From: Setophaga petechia
Taxonomy: Eukaryota; Chordata; Aves; Passeriformes; Parulidae
Assembly (NCBI GenBank): GCA_024362935.1
Contig: JANCRA010000004.1
Location: 26,837,121-26,901,120 of the forward strand
DNA: 64,000 nt
Direction: 5' to 3'
The notes below the pieces were generated by a model. The model was given only the letters and a program-made list of their open reading frames with translations. It ran no database searches and was not told the origin of the DNA. A program made the translations under genes and the position numbers. Positions 1-11,074 of this stretch are shown here, one piece after another (the stretch's first letter is position 1; the number at the start of each line of letters is the position of its first letter).

Positions 1-1125
1 ATAACAAGGAATAATAGCAAAACACAGAGCCAAGATAGGGGCTACTTACATCCACTATAAATGAACAGGATCTTGCTGGTGTGTAGCAAGTGGCTACCAA
101 GAGGACTACAGAGTTTCCTAGGGTAGTTTTTAGGGAATCTGTAGAACAAGGCTTTACGGAGCAATGAGAGAGTAGTAATTCACAGGCCTGAGCTCCCCTT
201 TGACAAAAAGTGGTGTGTACCTTTACAGGACATGGAAAGAGTTTTCCTCTCCTGTTCTGCAGAAGAGAGCAGCTTTCACACAGTGCACAAAACAGGAGGA
301 CAGGAGATAAGGCTAAGACCACTACAGATCACACTATAGTCCTATCCATAGCTAAGTGGGGCCATATCCATTAGGTCCATCAGCTTGGAAGCAATTTTAC
401 CACCATTTTGTTCTATGTAGTCCTTATTTCCTACGAAAGTCCTAAACCAGAAAAGTTCTATTACTCCTCTTCAGAAGATAAAAAGCAGTCACAGGAACAA
501 CCATTTGCTCTATCAGTTTGAACTTCTGGCTATAAAAAGCTAGTTCTGCTTTCCTCCAGGACTTTTCCTCCCTGCAGAACAGCAGTGCAGGCAACCCAGC
601 AGCCAGGCCCATGGCATGACTCCAAGTATGATGATGTTCAGGTCCAGACAGGAGACTCCCAAGAAAAACACTGACTGGTGTGAGATGATAGGCAACCCTA
701 TACGTCTGCCTTTGCTTAGCAAGGTTGCTGTAGTGCCTCTGTTTGCCAGCTTATCATACGCACTTCTGACAGAAAGATTTGCTGTATCCACAAGCATCTT
801 ACAAGTACATTTAAATAAGACACTTGTGGGATTCCAGGTTCCAACTTCTTTTTCAAAGTGCTGCTCTTGTCACTGGCACAACCCACGTGCCTATCGCTGT
901 CCTTGGGCTGCTATTACTCAGTCAATAACTCTGTCAAGAGGTACCTTTCCAGGAGCGTGCTGTAATCGGCAGTTCTGGGTCAAACCCAAAGAAGTACTTT
1001 TACCGAGAATTTCTGAATGTTGTACCCTGTGCCTCTCGACTCAAGCTCTCTGAAGGTCGCATTACTGGACACAGAGAAAAAGGGGAGAAGAGGGAGAATA
1101 CGTACAACCTCACTTGAACATTCTA
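1..1125. other. Unassigned flank upstream of the CpG island
   Basis: No recognisable gene, RNA or repeat. Two overlapping ORFs lie here (+ 616-1053, 145 codons; - 540-797, 85 codons). Neither shows a known domain, and their lengths are what chance would give in this much sequence. The stretch borders the S1PR3 CpG island, so it could hold distal promoter elements or an exon of a divergent transcript, but nothing in the sequence proves this. Confidence 0.5.
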
Positions 1126-1975
1126 GTCGTCCGACCCGAGTAACCCACCACCTCGCGTTCTTCTGGGCGTCATAAATACTCGGCGGTGGGCTCTGCCGCC
1201 TCGCATTTTCTCGCCGGCTGCCCAAAACGCCGTTTAAGCATTACCCGCGCTGGTACCCCGTGGCCGTGCGCTGCCAGCAGCACGCAGCCCCGGGGCGCTG
1301 CTGCCCCGGGCACGGGGCCCGGTGAGCGGACAAGGGGCGGGGTGAGGCGTGGTGGGACGGGACGGGACGGGACGGACGGGCGGACGGGGGCAGGCAGGGG
1401 CCGCCGGAGCGGGGAGCGGAGCCTGTCCGGCGGCGACGGCGGCGCGGGAGCAGCGTGCCAGAGGCGGACGCGGGAACCGAGAAGAGCCCGGAGGGGCGGT
1501 CGGGAGGTCGGTCGGGGGCGTCCGGGCGAGGCGGCTGCGGGGAGCGCGGAGCCGCGGGGATTGGCGGCGGCGGCGGGGCAGGGCCGGGGCGATCCCAGCC
1601 CCGCCCGGCCCGTCCCGGTCCTGCCCAGCGCAGCCCTGGGGCCCGAGCGGCGCCGCGCAGGCGGCGAGGTCGGATGCGGCGGCCGCGGAGCGCCGAGGGA
1701 CGCGGGCGGACGCAGCAGGTACCGGAGCTCCGCGCCCTGCCTGCCCCGGACCCTCTCCCCTGGCCGGGATGCGCCCCCGCTGCCGGCCCGGCCGAGGTGC
1801 GGTGTCGGTGCGGCTGTCGGAGCGGGAAGCCGCCGCTCGGGGTGTGTGTGGCTGGCACGGAGCGGCATCGAGCTGCGTGGGAACGCCGGGTCTAGGGATC
1901 CTCACGCCCCGTGGGTAGAACGATGTTCTCTGTGTGAGACCATCGCGGGGCGGGCACGTCGGATAACTTAAACAA
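1126..1975 (+). promoter_or_regulatory. S1PR3: CpG island: likely S1PR3 promoter and non-coding exon 1
   Basis: About 850 bp of strongly GC-rich, CpG-dense DNA in an otherwise AT-rich window. It contains a GC-box (Sp1-type GGGGCGGGG) at 1334-1342 and runs of GGGAC/GGAC near 1357-1390. Vertebrate S1PR3 has a non-coding first exon spliced to an exon that carries the whole CDS, and a good acceptor lies at 6461-6462, so this island is the natural promoter. Donor candidates on + are G|GTGAGC (GT at 1322), G|GTGAGG (GT at 1342) and CAG|GTACCG (GT at 1719); I cannot choose between them. Long open frames occur on both strands because GC-rich DNA has few stop codons, so they are not evidence of coding. 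Confidence 0.8.
1171..1178 (+). promoter_or_regulatory. TATA-like element
   Basis: CATAAATA lies at the left edge of the CpG island. It is the only TATA-like AT-rich patch there and would place a start site near 1200. CpG-island promoters are often TATA-less, so this is only a candidate. Confidence 0.25.
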
Positions 1976-4900
1976 GACGTTTGTCAGCCCAGAAGGCTCA
2001 GGCAGCAGCGCTAATGGAAATTTGAGAACAGTTACTGAAGTTTGGAGTGGGGGGAATGGGTCGGGAGCGCTGGGGGACGGAGGAGGAAGTCAAAATGCCT
2101 TCCCTTTAACGACGACGAATTAAACCATCCGGGATCTCCCCTCTGAGGTGTACATGTGTGCTACTCGGTGTTACAAAATTCAAACTGATGTCCTAAATCC
2201 AGAACCAAGAAAAGTAACTGTTTTCCTGAGGCTGTAAACTGCCAGCACATTCACTTAAGAAAAAAATCTTCTGCAAGTTTGTTTGAGTTCTCTAAGACAT
2301 TTTTCGGTAGCAGATATTTATTGTCTAAACTTCATTTGCATCTAGCACAGTTCAATTTCAGTGGAAATGTGTATTTAAATGAACTACTCTTTCTGTTAAT
2401 GAGACTACCAGGGTAAAGGTGCCTGATAAACTACATGTGTTTACTTTTCATTTTGAAAGGCTTTACAGATACATAAATTATAAAAGGGTTTCACTTCAGA
2501 TTTGCATTCTTGTCTTTCCCTTTGCTGTTTTTAAAATTCTCTCTTTTGGCCAAAATGTGGTGTTGTACATGGAAGCAGAGGGAGAACTGCAGTGCGGGTG
2601 GTGGCGGTGGTGGTAAAAGGGCATCAGGTTTCTTTGGTCAACTCTGTTTGTGGCTGTTTGGAAAAACAAGAAAATATGATTCCAAATTACAAGTCTACTG
2701 AATGCGTGGTATCATATGTTCTTCTGCAGGCAAAAGTATGTAGCAGAAGGTCAAGTTCTGTGCTCACTTTATTCTCATTTGTTCCTTTGACTTCAGCAAA
2801 TTTGACTTCAGGGACAATTGAGAACAGTTTGGTTCACCTTTTGAATGCAGAAATTTCTTATTTCTTCTAAATATAAAGTGCCCAATGACTTGTGAGAGGG
2901 CAAAAGCCCTTAGCTCCCTGTAGGACTTGTGACCAAAGAGCCCACTGAAAAGGGAGAGTCAAGATGTGTGGGAGGGAGCTGGTTGCTGAAGGATTACCAC
3001 AGTTCCCTGTTGCCTTCTGGCACTGTGAATTACGTGTTCCTAGAGAAAAGTTGCAGGCCAGAGGAGCCAGTGAGAGCTATGACCCTGACTTTCTATCTGC
3101 ACCACTTTGGGGTTCAGTTGGAGAAGATAGAGGAGCCGTGTCTTGCCACAGAGCAAGTCAAGAGGTTGTGGCCTTCTACACAGCATTGCTTCTTTCATGG
3201 GGTGTTGGGCAGAGGGACCCTATCCACCAGTGATGTGATCCATGGTAAAGAGCCCCTGCTGTAATTGGAAAGGGTGCTTGACCCTGCCAGGATCTTTGAC
3301 CTCTGCAGGAGTCTGCGTTAACCTCCCTCCGGAGGTTGAACTCCAAAGTGTGCCAGTGAGTGAGGAGATTGCACAGAAGGGGAGATATCTTGGTGCTCAC
3401 AGCTTGGGCCTCAGCTGCTCTCTCCATTCTTGGAGCTGGGACAACAGAGGTCAGTCAAATAGCTGGAGAAGGCAACTGAATTGTCCTGAGCATGACTGTG
3501 GTTCTTGACATTGTACCACTGCCTTAATTTGGTAATTTAGCGATCATTGGTTTAGCCAGCATATCCATGAGGAATTACAGCCAGATTGCCCCTGCACTGC
3601 AAAGAAGTTTAACCTTCTAGTGGTACCTGCTGGTGTAGAAATAGGGGTTCTCTGCTTTGCTTCAGAGGAAATAAAACTAATTTTCAGTGGTTTCAAGAGT
3701 CTGGGATGCTGAGGTACCTAACCATGGCAGTGCTGGGCAAGCAACATGCCACAGACAGGTTCTTCAAGTTGTTTTTTAAATATTTTGAACTGAGGTCCAT
3801 ACTTTGCAGCTAGTATGTGACTGGGGCAAACTTGTTTTGAGGAGCTGTCACAAAACAGTGACACATGTTATCCTGAACCTGCCTTGTAACTTTCTTGTTA
3901 TTATAATGCATATGCAGCATTAATTTTTCTAATTGTTAAAGAAAGAATGTGCTTTCTAAATTACTGGCTACAAAGCAGGAGGTAAACAAAAGAAGATATG
4001 GCTGAATTATATTACTTGGAAATAAGTTCTAATTTATTACATTACTTATATTAAGTTTTAAACGTCTTGTGTGTGGCAGTCTGTGAGCGTCAGTGAGAGT
4101 CCTGGTAAATAATAATGTTACAACTTTCCTTGTCTTCTTACTAGCTTGTCAAAGATTTAATTTTGTCATATAAGTTTGCTATAGCAATTTTAAGAGAAGT
4201 AATTACTAACAGTGGCCGAGGCTGTACGATTTCTGCTGATTGAGTGCATCATCCTTGCTTTCAGCCAGGAGAACTGGTATAGTGCCATTACCTTTAGTAC
4301 AGTCATGACACTTTACATCTGCTGAATTGTGGCTGATAAACTCCTATGTCTGGCATATAATTTTCTTCACAGAAAGATATGTATTTGCACTTTGATAGAA
4401 GAGTGTGATAAGTCACTTGAAAATGTCTTAAAGAAATATTTAGTTTGTTACATGTGGTGCTCTTAAATGATAGGAATATTATTCTCTCAGGCAATCATCA
4501 GCCAGTCTGGTGAGTATTGCTGGTTGAAGCATTATTAACAAATACTTTTCTAGTCAAATGTAATTGTTTATTTTACAGTGGAAAGTACTTGCAATTCATA
4601 TGGACACAGTGGGATCTTGTTATAAGCCAATACAATGAAAGACTGTGAAAGTTAATGTGTTAACAGTGCACAGATTGTAACTGAATCACAATTACACTGA
4701 ACCTTAGCTGAGGTGAAGTTTTTCTGTTGAGAGCTTCACTGTTACCATGCTTCAGAAAAGAATTTAACAGCTCAAGGACCCAGTTCAGCTCCTGGGAAAG
4801 AAATAAGGTGATTGCTGTCATCTTCAGAGTAAAAAAGGACAAAGACACCAAGCAGCAACTCTGTTTCTTGGATGTCTTTTCCTGTGAGCCTCTTCAGCTG

Positions 4901-6462
4901 TAGTAATTTGGATCTATGAACTAAAATGGGGAAATAACAGTGGGAAAACACCAAATTATTTTCTCAGAAAGTAATTTTAGAACATCCTGAATATACTAAA
5001 GAATTCACGTCAGTTCACTGTAGGCTTTTATCAGATAACTTTTTTTCTGAAGGAGGGAATCAAGGAAAAGGTAGGGTGGGAAAATAGCGTGTGGGTCACC
5101 ATTTAAATACCTTTACTTTCATCTGGGATGTGGTTTGCTCCTCCCCTCATGCTCAGAAGGCACCTGAAAATGCATCTCTGACTTCTGAAGTGCCCAAAAC
5201 AGTCTGTTGGGTCACCAGTGGCTCAAACGTGTTTCTGATCTTAAGAAATTCACATACAGAATCATAAAATCTGAGGATGGATTGGGATGGAAGAGACCTT
5301 AATCATAGTATTTTTCCATCCCTCCTTGCCTTGGTACCTGTCCTTTGAAAGTGTCTTTAATGTGTTTGGAAAATGTTCATGACCCTTGAGTAAATAAATG
5401 CTATGGTCAGGAGGTCCAGCTCTTAAAAAGTTCCCTAAATTAAGTTATTTAATTTTGGACCATGAGAAGTGTCCTCTCATCCAGTACAATTATTTTCTTA
5501 CCTTTCAAAAAAAAAAAAAGTTTCAAATTTGGTTCACATGAAACAAGTTCTGTCCTCATCTCCATCCTTGTTTTCTTAGAAAAGTGAAAAATTGGCCATT
5601 TGCTCATCCTCAGTGCATATATTTGGGGCATGAGCACTGATTCTGAACCAAGAAAATCAGAATTTCTGGGAAAGTCAAATTTGGTGTAACTGTTTTTTAC
5701 TTTTTAAAAAAACCAAGAATATTAGATATATGTCCAGCATATCTATGCAAAGGGAAAAAAAACCAGTAAGGTTAACTATAAAGAAAAACAACATTTATAG
5801 AAATATGACTTGCCATGTTTATTTTTTAAAATGCAACTCATTTGAGTGGGAGGTTGGCTTTAGGATGACTGGCTTTCAGTGCATCTTCTCAATTGTAAAT
5901 AGTAGGAATTTGCACCATTAACTGGAGGAAGTTATTTTAAGCACTGGCAACATGGACTCTGGCATCAAGACTTGACACCAACTTTCTCAGTATCTTTCCT
6001 ACCTTGGGTCTGCATGGCAAACAAGAACAAGGTTTAAAAGCATAGAGTTTGCCCTACTGATGTGAAGGCAGTGATGATTGGGTTGTCTTTTGGTGGTGCA
6101 GTGTACACTTAGGTGTTTTTGAGAGGCAGTGAGTGCTTACTGTGCACACTATGGCTTGCTGGGACTGTTTGCCAATCCTTCTCATGGCTCTTCTGTGTGT
6201 TTTTCAGCATGGAAATTTAGTATGGGGAAAACACCTTTGAACAGTTATGACATTGTAGCAGCATTGCCCTTGTATTTCTGCATCCAGGCTGTGTCTGCAC
6301 TTACCTGCAGCTACCAAGAGAGGCATGCAGCAGCGCTCGATCTTAGTGCCCAGTCAGTCACTGACCCTCAACCCTGGCTCCTGGGTGTATGTTGCAGCTT
6401 AAGCACTGGGTGACATGGGAAGACAGTGATATTTATGTTGCATTTGTTGATTTTATTTTCAG
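1976..6462 (+). other. S1PR3: S1PR3 intron 1 (inferred)
   Basis: Mostly unique, AT-leaning sequence between the CpG island and the acceptor of the coding exon. It contains a small CR1 tail on the minus strand (5254-5340) and an A-rich run near 5506-5518. Overlapping ORFs of 60-111 codons at 2929-3508 and a 94-codon ORF at 6129-6413 show no known domain and look like chance. The intron ends with a T-rich tract and AG at 6461-6462. Confidence 0.6.
5254..5340 (-). mobile_element. CR1 LINE 3'-end fragment
   Basis: The + strand reads AGAATCATAAAATCTGAGG followed by GATTGGGATGGAAGAGACCTT. This is a degraded form of the common avian CR1 3' terminus in reverse orientation (AGAATCATAGAAT, then GGTTGGAAGGGACC). 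Only the last tens of bases survive. No coding remains. Confidence 0.7.
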
Positions 6463-6645
6463 AGCCTGGTTTGAGAGCCACTCTCCCGAGTTAATATGCG
6501 AGGTGTGCTGGAGGTGAGGATACGCAACGCCTACCCAGAGGAGCACTGGGAGGAACGTGGCTTGATCTCCCTCTTGTGGAAAATTATTGGAACTAAATTC
6601 TTGTGATACGGAAGAAAAAAAAATCCAGCATCCATCAGGAAATAA
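6463..6645 (+). other. S1PR3: S1PR3 exon 2, 5'UTR part
   Basis: Begins after a T-rich tract and the acceptor TTTTATTTTCAG (AG at 6461-6462) and runs 183 nt to the receptor ATG. A TAA in frame stands directly before the ATG at 6643-6645, so the CDS cannot extend upstream in this frame. The leader contains one complete upstream ORF (6496-6606). Confidence 0.7.
6496..6606 (+). CDS. Upstream ORF in the S1PR3 leader (36 codons)
   Basis: ATG at 6496 has A at -3 and C at +4, a moderate initiation context. It opens 36 sense codons and stops with TGA at 6604-6606, 39 nt before the receptor ATG. The peptide starts MRGVLEVRIRNAYPEEHW and matches no family I know. A complete uORF of this kind would usually lower initiation at the main ATG and allow reinitiation. 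Whether it is translated or conserved cannot be told from one sequence. Confidence 0.35.
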   Translation: MRGVLEVRIRNAYPEEHWEERGLISLLWKIIGTKFL

Positions 6646-7791
6646 ATGATGGCAGCAGTTACCGTGCCACCTGATGCTCTTGTCAGTCCTCAAGGAAATG
6701 AAGAGGTGGACTCTCTTATTGTACTGCATTATAATTACACAGGAAAACTTATTTTAAGGGAAAAGGCAACTGATAAAATAGACCTGCCCACTATTTCATT
6801 TTTGATCTTATGTAGTTTCATAGTCCTGGAAAACTTGATGGTGTTGATTGCCATATGGAAAAACAATAAATTTCACAACCGCATGTACTTTTTTATTGGC
6901 AATCTAGCTCTCTGTGATCTTTTAGCCGGGATTGTTTACAAAGTAAACATTCTTATGTCTGGGAAGAAAACTCTGAGCTTGTCCTCTACAATCTGGTTCA
7001 TTAGGGAAGGTAGCATGTTTGTTGCCCTGGGAGCTTCCACTTTCAGCTTGCTAGCGATAGCTATTGAGCGGCACTTGACCATGATTAAAATGAGGCCTTA
7101 CGATGCAAATAAAAAATACAGGGTGTTTCTTCTCATTGGTACATGCTGGCTTATTTCAATTTCCTTGGGTGCCCTCCCCATCCTTGGCTGGAACTGTATA
7201 AACAACTTACCAGATTGCTCAACAATTTTGCCTCTGTACTCCAAAAATTATGTTGTGTTCTGCATTAGTATCTTCATAGCCATTTTGGTCGCCATTGTCA
7301 TCCTCTATGCCCGCATCTACATACTGGTAAAGTCCAGCAGTCGTAATGTCACCAACCACAATAACTCGGAGCGGTCCATGGCACTCCTTAGGACTGTTGT
7401 GATCGTCGTTAGTGTCTTCATTGCATGCTGGTCTCCACTGTTCATCCTGTTCCTCATTGATGTGGCCTGCAGAGTCAAGGAGTGCTCCATCTTGTACAAA
7501 GCCCACTGGTTTATTGCTCTGGCAGTCATCAATTCCGCAATGAACCCCATCATCTACACCCTGGCCAGTAAGGAGATGCGTCGGGCTTTCTTTCGTCTTG
7601 TGTGTGGCTGCCTGGTGAAATCCAAGGTGGCCAGATCTTTGCCTATTCAACCCACTCCAGATCACAGTCGAAGTAAATCCAGTAGCAGCAATACCCAGAA
7701 GCCAAAAGAAGATTTTCCACCGATAAATATTCCCTCGTGTATTGCTGAGAAAAATGAATCTTCATTTCACAATGGAAACTTCTGTAAGTAA
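6646..7791 (+). CDS. S1PR3: Sphingosine-1-phosphate receptor 3 (GPCR)
   Basis: Intronless CDS of 381 codons, close to the length of mammalian S1PR3 (378). It is a plasma-membrane GPCR for sphingosine-1-phosphate; the family couples to Gi, Gq and G12/13. Seen here: N-glycosylation site NYT at residues 30-32; seven hydrophobic segments (about 48-70, 80-103, 117-140, 157-178, 202-224, 248-271, 282-303); the TM3 Arg120-Glu121 pair typical of S1P-binding receptors; ERH at 141-143 in place of DRY; CWSP at 261-264 in TM6; NPIIY at 290-294; cysteine pairs in loop 2 (184, 191) and loop 3 (275, 280); Cys310/312 after helix 8, probable palmitoylation sites. TM1-TM7 is near-identical to S1PR3 rather than S1PR1/2, and the C-terminus ends NGNFCK like the mammalian protein. 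Two ATGs stand in tandem. The second (6649) has the stronger context (A at -3, G at +4) and matches the mammalian N-terminus, so the true protein may be 380 aa. Confidence 0.98.
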   Translation: MMAAVTVPPDALVSPQGNEEVDSLIVLHYNYTGKLILREKATDKIDLPTISFLILCSFIVLENLMVLIAIWKNNKFHNRMYFFIGNLALCDLLAGIVYKVNILMSGKKTLSLSSTIWFIREGSMFVALGASTFSLLAIAIERHLTMIKMRPYDANKKYRVFLLIGTCWLISISLGALPILGWNCINNLPDCSTILPLYSKNYVVFCISIFIAILVAIVILYARIYILVKSSSRNVTNHNNSERSMALLRTVVIVVSVFIACWSPLFILFLIDVACRVKECSILYKAHWFIALAVINSAMNPIIYTLASKEMRRAFFRLVCGCLVKSKVARSLPIQPTPDHSRSKSSSSNTQKPKEDFPPINIPSCIAEKNESSFHNGNFCK

Positions 7792-7890
7792 GGGACTACT
7801 CAAGACACGTACTTTTCTGTGGTTTTAGGTTTAAACTACAGGTGTAGTTTAAATATTCATGCACTTCAGTCACAGGGGAAAACACTAACC

Positions 7891-7917
7891 ATTTATTTAA
7901 CTTTGAGAACTTATTTA
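7891..7917 (+). promoter_or_regulatory. AU-rich element motifs in the S1PR3 3'UTR
   Basis: Two overlapping ATTTA pentamers at 7891-7899 and another inside TTATTTAT at 7911-7918, about 100 nt after the stop. Clustered AUUUA motifs in early 3'UTRs are associated with mRNA decay. Any function here is an inference. Confidence 0.3.
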
Positions 7918-9215
7918 TCAACAATCATTTGCTTTGGGTGTTCATTCAGTAACACACCTGATTCAGAAAAAGCCTTTCATGCTACCCAGCGGTCAGGACA
8001 GAGTCCATGCACAGCTAAGGTCATTAAGTGCCACAATGGCTTTGCATGCTGTTGCTTCATTTGGCACCTCGTGGACTTGCAAGACATCATTAAAACCTGT
8101 TAGAAACTTCAGCAGTCACTAAAGACTGCTGACAATTGTAAGATGAGCCCAGTTATTGCCAGCTGGGAGAAGAATTCATTGCATAAGTTGGTGATTATAG
8201 TTCTCTATATGTATCTTGCTGTTGTGTTAATGGCCTTATAAGTATGTGGTATAAATAGCTGTATATTTGTACAATTTCTTATTAAAAAGTCATTGATTGG
8301 TAAAAGTTTACAACATGCTAAACATTGTATTGCAGTATAAAGTGTGACTAATAGTACAAATAGATGCGTTTCAATGGGGATATTTAAAATGAAGTAGTAG
8401 CTTTTAACTGTCAGAAACTTTAACAAGTCATATCAATGCAGTATTTTTATTTTTTCCATTGTTATTCAAACTTTCTGTGTTTAGTGAGAGACAACATGGC
8501 AGTTGTCACTGTGGCATTTCACGACATATTTTAAGTGAGCAGTAGTAAACCGTTGAGAGAGGATATATATTTGCTATTTAAAGTAGATAAAATGTGACCC
8601 CTCAATACATGTGTAACAAGTGTATGTGCTGTTTCAATGAATATATTTTTGCTTACTATTTTCAATATATTTAAAAATGTATGTCCAACCTATATAAACC
8701 TGTGTACATTGTGAATGCACTACCTAAGCTGAGATCCTTCAGTTCTGAAAGAGAGACGTATCATTTCAGAAAGCAGTGAACTACACTGGGTTCCTGTGGA
8801 GATCCTTCTTTACTTTCTGGGCCCTACCACAGTGTGGGATTGTGTTAGAAATTCTCCCTGGGAAGTTCTTTGAGTGGGACAATGTCTCTTTTTCTGTCAG
8901 TGGGATCCTATGCTTCTACCATTTCTGGACGCTTCTGCAGATGCAAGAGGGAAGATGCGGTACAGCAGGGTCATGCTGACGGGCATAGCTCCGTTTATAC
9001 CCGACCCTGCCTTGGATCTGGAAGGAAGGTTTATTTAGTTTGGAAGACCTGGAGCCTCAGCCCCGACCTATTGAGAGCCCATTTCAGAGAAACCTGACAA
9101 TAACTTTATAGTTCATCACTGCCTTACCAGCCTGAGGACAGGTTGATGTTGAGTGTCCAAGCGGTTTCCTGAGTCCTGGAGCGGTAAAGACTCCACAGAC
9201 ATCTGGTTTCAGGTC

Positions 9216-9240
9216 CCCATGGAAGTGGCCATGGAAGTGG
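9216..9240. repeat. 12-bp tandem duplication
   Basis: The 12-mer CCATGGAAGTGG occurs twice in direct succession (CATGGAAGTGGCCATGGAAGTGG core) in the probable S1PR3 3'UTR. Confidence 0.7.
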
Positions 9241-10825
9241 TACTTCCATCAATTGTACTTTATGGCTGGAGGCTTCAGTGGAGTTTGATGGGAAATTCTG
9301 GGACAAGTTCCCATTGTCTCAGTAAGAATGTATACATCTAACTTCATTGGGCTCTTTCAAAGATTTGTGTTTAATGTCTCAAAATACACTTTGCCTTATG
9401 CACAATCAGAAGTAGTTGAGGCTTTTTTTAATACACAGCCTGAAAGAGCTCATCCTTAGCTTTACTCTGGTCTTAATCATTTAAAGCAGCAGCATTAGAC
9501 TCTTCTCAAATATGTATTGTGTATAAGTTGTGTATTGTATGTAGCAAAAACCTTTAAAATGTAGAGGTTTGCTTTGTGATTATCTTTTGCAAATTAATAG
9601 TCTGTAAATGTAGAAAAGTGTATAAGAACAAAGAAGAATTGTATTTGAATGAAATAACTGTGAAAGAGAGTAGTAAATATGAAATAATTTCTACCAAAAA
9701 TGTTGAAAAGCAGTGCACTTAGAGAAGAAGAAAAAGCTAAACCAAGGTAAGCATGATATAACTATATGGATTGTAGATACAGGCTGCAGGCTCCGTAGCT
9801 TTGTCAGAAATAGAACTGGTGACATCACATTGCCATGGCTTGATTAGGTTTTTAGATTTTACATTGCTATTGGGCTGTATTGTGGAAGTTCTCCCCTGAA
9901 GTTGTGGCTTTTAAAACTGTAAGCTCGAATATTTGTGTACTTGTGTTAGTTGCCAGAGTGGTGGCACATGGCAGCTTCCCTGCTATTTTAGAGCAGATAG
10001 GCCTTAGGAACACACTGGTTTGGGAAAACATGGTTGCTGAACCCACACCAACCCTCATGTCAAGGATGTTACATGAATCTTATTATATAGATGAAAAATA
10101 AAAAATTTTGATGGCCTAAGCCCAAGAAGATGTACATAAAAGTGATATTTAGTATCTGCGTTCTAGCCTTAGCTATTGCCAATATTGATGCAAGGCACAA
10201 GTAATGCAAGGAACTCTACCATTAAAGGCCATGTGGTTGCTTGTTAGTACAAAACCGTTTCATTCTACTTTGGTTTCCTTCTCTTATTTTGGAGCTGTGG
10301 GGATATTTTATTAGTTCACTAGCCTGCTGTACTTGAAGCAGGTTTCTAAGATTCATGGCTTCATATGTAACACTGCTAATACAATTTACAAAGTACTTAT
10401 GATTGGAGAAAAAAACTATTGTCAATACAATCTTCAGTGAGTCCATCCCATTGGGAAGTACTAGGTAAGGCATAGATTGTGAAAGATTTCAGAGCAGAAT
10501 TTAAATTAGGACAAGTCAAGAGTTTAACAGCAGTGGACCTTAAACAGCCAGGAAGATCACATACCTTTGAAGCTGAAAAAAGATGGAGAATATCTTCTTT
10601 CATCCTAAAATATTAGAAAATTCCTCCAAACACATCACAGAATCTAACCTTTTATCATCCAAGGCCGATTTGAGCATACAGGAAACCAAACTTGGTTTTC
10701 CTTTCCAATTGGTTTTACATGGAGCAAAGGCTACTAAGCCTTTAATTCATATTATTTAAGGAATTGGAGTATTTGTTTTGATTATGGATTATTAAATAAA
10801 TGCAAATCCAGTCACCCATGGAGAA

Positions 10826-10831
10826 AATAAA
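10826..10831 (+). terminator. S1PR3: Candidate S1PR3 poly(A) signal
   Basis: AATAAA followed by a T-rich stretch within 30 nt and TCTTTTATTG further on, which could act as a downstream element. A second AATAAA lies 31 nt upstream (10795). Chosen because it is the last signal before the CR1 element. Confidence 0.4.
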
Positions 10832-11074
10832 GGTTTTTACAATCTGCTTTCCAAGAGTCTTTTATTGCCAACAGTCTTAGAGAATGTTTTCAAATCACTA
10901 GGTACCAGAAACATTTTGAAAACTTCTAATAAAAAAAATCTCGAACCTTTAAACTAAAGGTGTCAAGTAACAGTCATTTTTCAAAGAATTTTGAAAAGGT
11001 TTTGGCCTTCTGTGGAAAACATTCATTTAAACTCTAGGGGTTGTGACTGAAAGCAGTACTCCAGAGGCAGAAGG

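Larger units (their letters stand above)
7792..10850 (+). other. S1PR3: S1PR3 3'UTR (probable extent)
   Basis: AT-rich sequence after the stop with no convincing ORF. Poly(A)-signal hexamers occur at 8281-8286 (ATTAAA), 10097-10102, 10795-10800 and 10826-10831 (AATAAA). The last pair lies just before the CR1 element and would give a 3'UTR of about 3 kb. Contains AU-rich motifs (7891-7917) and a short tandem repeat at 9216-9240. The exact end is an inference. Confidence 0.5.

Noticed and set aside
1170..1971. Five long overlapping ORFs (146-261 codons) on both strands of the CpG island
   Set aside because: GC-rich DNA has few stop codons. The translations are low-complexity Arg/Gly/Pro/Ala with no domain, and frames on both strands are equally open.
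7219..7665. 148-codon ORF on - within S1PR3
   Set aside because: Antisense shadow of the conserved receptor CDS.
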